From assembly GCF_000429005.1 (NCBI RefSeq), contig NZ_AUBA01000002.1, positions 186,001 through 250,000 of the forward strand: a stretch of 64,000 nt of DNA. The letters are read 5' to 3'. The stretch's first letter is position 1; every line of letters begins with the position of its first letter. The notes under the pieces were generated by a model. The model saw nothing but the letters and a program-made list of their open reading frames with translations. It did not search any database and was not told the DNA's origin. Origin of the DNA: Novosphingobium acidiphilum DSM 19966 (GTDB lineage: Bacteria > Pseudomonadota > Alphaproteobacteria > Sphingomonadales > Sphingomonadaceae). The position numbers and the translations under genes are program-made. Shown one piece after another: positions 59,881 through 64,000 of this stretch.

Positions 59881-61073
59881 GGCGGGGTTCCTTGCGCAAT
59901 CCAGCGGCCCAATGTGTTGCGTTCGGCGCGGGTCATGCCGGTGGTATTGCCCAGCGGCATGATTTCGGCATCGACCGCGACCTGTTTGATCCGCGGCGCA
60001 ACCGCGCTGGCATGGGCATAGCTGTCCAGCAGCACACCCAGCGGCGCTTCGCCGAACCCGGGGTTGGTCGGGTGCGCCGCATGGCACCCAGTGCAATGTC
60101 TGGCAAACAGCGGCTGGACATCGGCATACGTCGTGGGCGCCGGACCGGCAGCCGGCGCTGCCGATTTTTCCAGCGCGACATAAGCCACGGTGACCAGCGC
60201 CAGCGCCACCGACAGCACCATGAACGCCACGCCCGACCTGCCCTTGTGCCGCAGGTTGAACACGTGCCGCACCGATACCCCGGTGGCCCCGATCAGCGCC
60301 AGCACCAGCCAGGGCCGTGTCGCGCCATAGGTCATCGGGTAATGGTGGCTGAGCATGATGAACAGCACCGGCAGGGTCATATAGTTGTTGTGCACCGAGC
60401 GCGTCTTGCCCGCCTTGCCCAAGGCGGGGTCGGGCACATGTCCGGCCTTCAGCGCCGCCACCACCTTGCGCTGGTTGGGGATGATCACGAAGAACACGTT
60501 GCCGACCATCACCGTGCCGATCATCGCGCCGATGTGCAGATAGGCCCCGCGCGCGTTGAACACCTGGCACAGTGCCCACGCCGCGCCGACCAGCACCGCA
60601 AACCACACCACCCCGAACAGCCGGGGGTTTGCCGCCAACGGCGACCGGCACAGCCCGTCATAGATCAGCCAGCCACCGCCCAGCGCCGCCAGACCGATGG
60701 CGATCGCCGCGGGCTGGGTCAGTGCCAGCCTGGACGGATCGATCAGAACGCCCCTTGCACCCAGATAATAGACCAGCACCAGCAATGAAAAGCCGCTCAT
60801 CCAGGTCCAGTACGCTTCCCATTTGAACCAGTGCAGCTGGTCGGGCATGGTTGGCGGCGCCACCTGGTATTTCTGGTTGTGATAAAACCCGCCACCGTGG
60901 ACCGACCACAATTCGCCCGAAGCCGCACCATGCACCGCGGGCTTGAGATGGTTGTCCAGCCACACGAAATAGAACGACGATCCGATCCAGGCGATGCCCG
61001 TGGTCAGGTGCAGCCAGCGCAGCGCCAGATTGAGCCATTCGGCCCAATCGATCGAAAACAGCGCCGCACTCAT
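59877..61073 (-). CDS. puuD: Membrane urate oxidase with C-terminal cytochrome c (PuuD)
   Basis: 398 aa. About eight membrane helices (WLHLTTGIAWIGSSFYFVWLD, conserved VHNNYMTLPVLFIMLSHHYP) form the DUF989 urate oxidase domain. A single haem-c site CTGCH (C327-H331) lies in the C-terminal domain, with M364 (EIMPLGN) a plausible axial ligand. This family oxidises urate to 5-hydroxyisourate with electrons going to the respiratory chain, not to H2O2. Its start overlaps the OHCU decarboxylase stop. Confidence 0.93.
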   Translation of the reverse strand: MSAALFSIDWAEWLNLALRWLHLTTGIAWIGSSFYFVWLDNHLKPAVHGAASGELWSVHGGGFYHNQKYQVAPPTMPDQLHWFKWEAYWTWMSGFSLLVLVYYLGARGVLIDPSRLALTQPAAIAIGLAALGGGWLIYDGLCRSPLAANPRLFGVVWFAVLVGAAWALCQVFNARGAYLHIGAMIGTVMVGNVFFVIIPNQRKVVAALKAGHVPDPALGKAGKTRSVHNNYMTLPVLFIMLSHHYPMTYGATRPWLVLALIGATGVSVRHVFNLRHKGRSGVAFMVLSVALALVTVAYVALEKSAAPAAGPAPTTYADVQPLFARHCTGCHAAHPTNPGFGEAPLGVLLDSYAHASAVAPRIKQVAVDAEIMPLGNTTGMTRAERNTLGRWIAQGTPP

Positions 61074-61561
61074 GCCATATCCTCCAGCCGCAGCCGCACG
61101 ATTTCGCCGATCTGGGCCATTGCGGCGGCGATCTCGTTGTCGCGATCGTTGCCCAGCCGCTGTTCCATCGCGGCCAGGATCCCGGCCTTGTCGGTCAGGC
61201 GCACGCAGATGATGAACGGAAATGCAAACCGCGCGCGATAGGCGGCGTTGAGCGTGTGAAACCGCGCATATTCCGCAGGCGTCAGGCGGTCGAGCCCGGC
61301 CGAGGCCTGTTCGGCCGCCGAAGCCTCGGTCAGCGTGCGATCGATCGCAGCCTTGCCCGCCAATTCCGGGTGCGCGCGGATCAGCGCCAGCTGTTCGTCA
61401 GGGCTGGCTGCATGCAGCGCGGCCATCAGCCCGGTGTGCAGGTCGGCAAATGGGCGCAAGCCCGCTGCGCGTGCCACAACCCATGGCGAATGTTCGAACA
61501 GCGCCCCGAACCGGGCGACAAAGGCGGCCGTGTCGAGCGCGTTGATGTCGGCAAGGGTCAA
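61070..61561 (-). CDS. uraD: OHCU decarboxylase
   Basis: 163 aa. Family motifs: FEHSPWVVARA, HPELAGKAA, FGFPF-like FAFPFIICVR and the C-terminal RLRLEDM. It converts OHCU to (S)-allantoin. The start is a TTG at 61561 (MTLADINALD) overlapping the hpxZ-like stop, with AAGGGG seven bases before it; the next in-frame methionine would remove part of the active-site region. Confidence 0.93.
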   Translation of the reverse strand: MTLADINALDTAAFVARFGALFEHSPWVVARAAGLRPFADLHTGLMAALHAASPDEQLALIRAHPELAGKAAIDRTLTEASAAEQASAGLDRLTPAEYARFHTLNAAYRARFAFPFIICVRLTDKAGILAAMEQRLGNDRDNEIAAAMAQIGEIVRLRLEDMA

Positions 61562-61938
61562 TGCGTTTCCCCTTCCAGGCTGACATGCGCCGACACCACT
61601 TTCCAGCCGTCGGCAAAGCGCACCCAGGCCTGGCTTTGCCGACCGCGCCGGGTGCTGTGTTCGCGGAAGAATTCAGCGTCGGCGGTGGCGAACGCCGTGC
61701 CATAAACGGTGATCGCGACATGGCCCAGGCGCCGCTGCGGCGAACCGCCGCGGCCTTTGCGAAATTCGCGGATGGCATCGATGCCATACAGCACTTCACC
61801 CACCCCAAACCGGTTGGTGGTGGCGGCATCGTGAAACAGTGCATCCATTGCCGCCACGTCGTCGGCCATCAACGCGGCTTCATAGGCGTGGAACGCGGCC
61901 GTGACTTCGGCCAGCAGCGCGGGATCGTTGATCATCAT
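61558..61938 (-). CDS. hpxZ: HpxZ-like protein (NTF2-like fold), oxalurate metabolism
   Basis: 126 aa of the DUF3225/AtzH-HpxZ group: LMADDVAAMDALFHDAATTNRFGVGEVLYGIDAIREFR and WKVVSAHVSLE are typical. In Klebsiella and relatives HpxZ is encoded with the oxalurate-degrading enzymes. Here it follows PuuE and PucG, whose combined action makes oxalurate, so an accessory role in that step is likely, though no oxalurate amidohydrolase or carbamoyltransferase is adjacent. Confidence 0.85.
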   Translation of the reverse strand: MMINDPALLAEVTAAFHAYEAALMADDVAAMDALFHDAATTNRFGVGEVLYGIDAIREFRKGRGGSPQRRLGHVAITVYGTAFATADAEFFREHSTRRGRQSQAWVRFADGWKVVSAHVSLEGETH

Positions 61939-62816
61939 GCCGGATGCACCTTGGTCCAGTGGCGGGCGATATCGATGCGCCGTGCAACCCAGGCATCACC
62001 GCAGGCAATCACATGGTCGACAAACCGTGCCAGCGCGCGCGCGCGCGCCGGGCGCCCGGCGATGCGCCCGTGCAGCCCGATCGACATCATCCGCCCGCCT
62101 TCGTCGCGCAATTGTTCAAATGTATCGACCAGATAGCGGAAAAACTGGTCACCCTCGGTAAAGCCGTTCAGCGCGACCATCTTCATATCGTTGGCATCGA
62201 GCGAATAGGGCACGATCAGCTGCGCGCGGCCATACTGCCGATCCCAATAGGGCAGATCGTCGGCATAACTGTCGGCATCATAGGCAAAGCCCCCCTCTTG
62301 CGCGACCAGGCGCGCGGTGTTTGGCGATGTGCGCCCCTGATACCAGCCCAGCGGGCGGCTGCCGGTGACCTGCGTGTGCAGCGCGATGGCCTGCGCGATA
62401 TGGTCGCGCTCCACCTCTTCCGGCACGGTCTGGTAATCGATCCAGCGATAGCCGTGGCTGGCAATTTCCCAGTCGGCGGCACGCATCGCAGCAACCGCGT
62501 CGGGGTTCATCGCCAACGCGCGCGCCACACCGAACACCGTGACCGGCAGGCCCGCGCGCGTGAACAGACGATGCAGCCGCCAGAATCCCGCCCGACTGCC
62601 ATATTCGTACAGGCTTTCCATCGCCATCGCGCGCGCAGGGTGGCTGGCGGCGCCGACCATCTCGGACAGGAACGCCTCTGACCCGGCATCGCCGTTGAGC
62701 ACGCTGTTTTCCGCGCCCTCTTCGTAATTGATCACGAATTGCACTGCCACGCGGGCCCCGCCCGGCCAGCACGGATCGGGCGGCATCGCGCCATAGCCGA
62801 CCAGATCGCGGATCAT
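61935..62816 (-). CDS. puuE: Allantoinase PuuE (polysaccharide-deacetylase fold)
   Basis: 293 aa, metal-independent-type allantoinase of the chitin-deacetylase-like fold: RDLVGYGAMPPDPCWPGGARVAVQF at the start, VINYEEGAENSVLNGD, EIASHGYRWIDYQ and PLGWYQGRTSPNT. It hydrolyses allantoin to allantoate. The start at 62816 overlaps the PucG stop (ATGA) and fits homologues beginning M-x-RDL-x-GYG; an ATG at 62831 is an alternative adding five residues. Confidence 0.94.
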   Translation of the reverse strand: MIRDLVGYGAMPPDPCWPGGARVAVQFVINYEEGAENSVLNGDAGSEAFLSEMVGAASHPARAMAMESLYEYGSRAGFWRLHRLFTRAGLPVTVFGVARALAMNPDAVAAMRAADWEIASHGYRWIDYQTVPEEVERDHIAQAIALHTQVTGSRPLGWYQGRTSPNTARLVAQEGGFAYDADSYADDLPYWDRQYGRAQLIVPYSLDANDMKMVALNGFTEGDQFFRYLVDTFEQLRDEGGRMMSIGLHGRIAGRPARARALARFVDHVIACGDAWVARRIDIARHWTKVHPA

Positions 62817-64000
62817 GCCGTTGCGTCCCATGCGGCCAGCGCCGCCGGCACCGCCGCGCCTGCGGGCAGGACCATGCCTTCAGCCGTCAGGCAGGCTTCG
62901 AGCGCGCCCAGCGTCAGCAGCACCTTGTGCTTCATCGCGTTGTAGCCCATCGCGCCAAAGCGCCAGATCCGCCCCTGCAGCGGACCGAAGGCGGTGCCGA
63001 TTTCGATCTCGAAATGATCGCGCATCGCCACCCGCACGCGTTCGCCGTCGATCCCCTGGGGAATCCAGGCGCCGGTCACATTGGTCATGCGGTGTGCGTC
63101 ATCGCCAAATACCGTCAGGCCCAATGCGCGCAGGCCCGCCGTCATCGCAGCCCCTGCTCGACGATGGCGGGCAAAGCATGCCTCAAGCCCTTCGCCCAAC
63201 ACCACGCGGGCGCATTCGCGCGCGCCGTAAAGCATCGAGGTGGCCTCGGTATGGTGATTGAGCCGCTTTTCCGACCAGTAATCCATGATCATCGCCAGGT
63301 CGAAATAGTTCGAACCGATCCGCGCACCGGTGCCATCGACGATGTCGGTGCGGCGGATGCCCTGTTCGACATGGCGGCGGTTGAAAATATGCGCGGCGGC
63401 CGCATCCGAAATGGTGATCGGCGCAGATCCCGATGGCCCGCCCAGACATTTCTGCAGGCCGCCGGTCACCACATCGATGCCCCAGCGATCGGCAGCGATC
63501 TCCATCCCGCCCAAGGTTGCGGTGGCATCGACATAGGACAACGCCCCTGCCGCGCGGCACAAGGCACCCAGACCTTCCATCGGTTGCGCCATCGTGGTCG
63601 AAGTGTCGCCATGGACCGAGGCCACTACGCGCGGATTGCAGCGGGCGATCGCATCGGCAATCGCATCCATCGCCACGACTTCGCCCCATGGCACATCGAC
63701 CGTTTCAACCACCGCACCGATGCGCCCGAGGATTTCGGTCAGCAACAGGCCGAACCGGCCGAAATTGATCACCAGCACGCGATCGCCGGGCACCACCAGG
63801 CTGACCAGCGATGCCTCGATCGCGGCGCGCGCTGTGCCGTCGATCAGCATGGTCCAGCGGTTGGCGGTGCCGAACACCGGCCGGTACAGCGCCATGACCT
63901 GGTTCATATAGGCGGTCATTTCCGGATCAAACTGACCCAGCAGGTCTGCCGACATCGCGCGCAGCACACGCGGGTGCGCGTTGACCGGGCCCGGCCCCAT
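62813..64000 (-). CDS. pucG: (S)-ureidoglycine-glyoxylate aminotransferase (partial, start beyond window)
   Basis: 395 codons remain of a class V aminotransferase. MGPGPVNAHPRVLRAM begins at the window edge, and homologues have about 10-20 residues before it, so the true start lies past 64000. The PLP lysine is in GGLQKCLGGPSG; NVTGAWIPQGIDG and RIWRFGAMGYN are PucG-like. It transfers the amino group of ureidoglycine to glyoxylate, giving oxalurate and glycine. First visible gene of the ten-gene purine chain. Confidence 0.92.
   Translation of the reverse strand: MGPGPVNAHPRVLRAMSADLLGQFDPEMTAYMNQVMALYRPVFGTANRWTMLIDGTARAAIEASLVSLVVPGDRVLVINFGRFGLLLTEILGRIGAVVETVDVPWGEVVAMDAIADAIARCNPRVVASVHGDTSTTMAQPMEGLGALCRAAGALSYVDATATLGGMEIAADRWGIDVVTGGLQKCLGGPSGSAPITISDAAAAHIFNRRHVEQGIRRTDIVDGTGARIGSNYFDLAMIMDYWSEKRLNHHTEATSMLYGARECARVVLGEGLEACFARHRRAGAAMTAGLRALGLTVFGDDAHRMTNVTGAWIPQGIDGERVRVAMRDHFEIEIGTAFGPLQGRIWRFGAMGYNAMKHKVLLTLGALEACLTAEGMVLPAGAAVPAALAAWDATA

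Overview
The window comes from a high-GC Gram-negative bacterium, most likely an alphaproteobacterium of the Sphingomonadales. This rests on four TonB-dependent receptors embedded in catabolic clusters, secreted or Tat-exported glycosidases, Sphingomonas-style oxidative galactose metabolism, and gene chains joined by ATGA overlaps. The genus cannot be fixed from the sequence alone. No rRNA, tRNA, CRISPR array or prophage was seen.

Layout. (1) 1-9 kb: the end of a glycosidase-like gene and a GH13 alpha-glucosidase, then an amidinotransferase-fold hydrolase translationally coupled to an allantoate/N-carbamoyl hydrolase; on the minus strand a GH31 alpha-glucosidase followed by a TonB receptor. 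(2) 9-16 kb: mostly housekeeping or unlinked genes: M28 peptidase, RsgA GTPase, a 51-residue small protein, a KirBac potassium channel, an exported methyltransferase, and benzoylformate decarboxylase divergent from a RidA protein. (3) 16-27.4 kb: a probable sulfoquinovose (plant sulfolipid headgroup) locus: a TonB receptor divergent from sulfoquinovosidase, LacI regulator, aldo-keto reductase, SsuD-like FMNH2 monooxygenase and an exported alpha/beta hydrolase, all overlapping, followed by an MFS sugar transporter and a YeiH-type sulfate/sulfite exporter. (4) 27.4-44.6 kb: a galactan/galactose locus: TonB receptor, MFS transporter, GH53 endo-galactanase, GH2 beta-galactosidase, galactose 1-dehydrogenase, IlvD/Edd sugar-acid dehydratase, SMP-30 lactonase, GntR regulator, SSS sugar symporter, KDGal kinase and KDPGal aldolase, i.e. 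the whole De Ley-Doudoroff route. Three control regions share a 15-bp pseudo-palindrome. A RAYT transposase element with a 381-bp tandem duplication and an 11-copy short repeat array sits inside this locus at 32.1-33.4 kb. (5) 44.6-64 kb: purine salvage and degradation: exported nucleoside hydrolase, NCS2 purine permease, 8-oxoguanine deaminase, NUP nucleoside permease, a TonB receptor, a LysR regulator, then a ten-gene minus-strand chain covering guanine to oxalurate (guaD, xdhCBA, HIU hydrolase, membrane urate oxidase, OHCU decarboxylase, HpxZ-like protein, PuuE allantoinase, PucG transaminase, the last running off the window edge).

How it works together: each catabolic block pairs an outer-membrane receptor with glycosidases or hydrolases, an inner-membrane transporter, a local regulator and the intracellular pathway. 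The most notable block is the sulfoquinovose one. Its glycosidase carries the five-residue sulfonate-recognition signature of the Agrobacterium-type enzyme (K245, E270, R283, W286, Y492), and its oxidoreductase/monooxygenase pair matches the oxidative desulfonation (sulfo-SMO) pathway. Uptake here appears to use TonB plus MFS proteins rather than an ABC importer.
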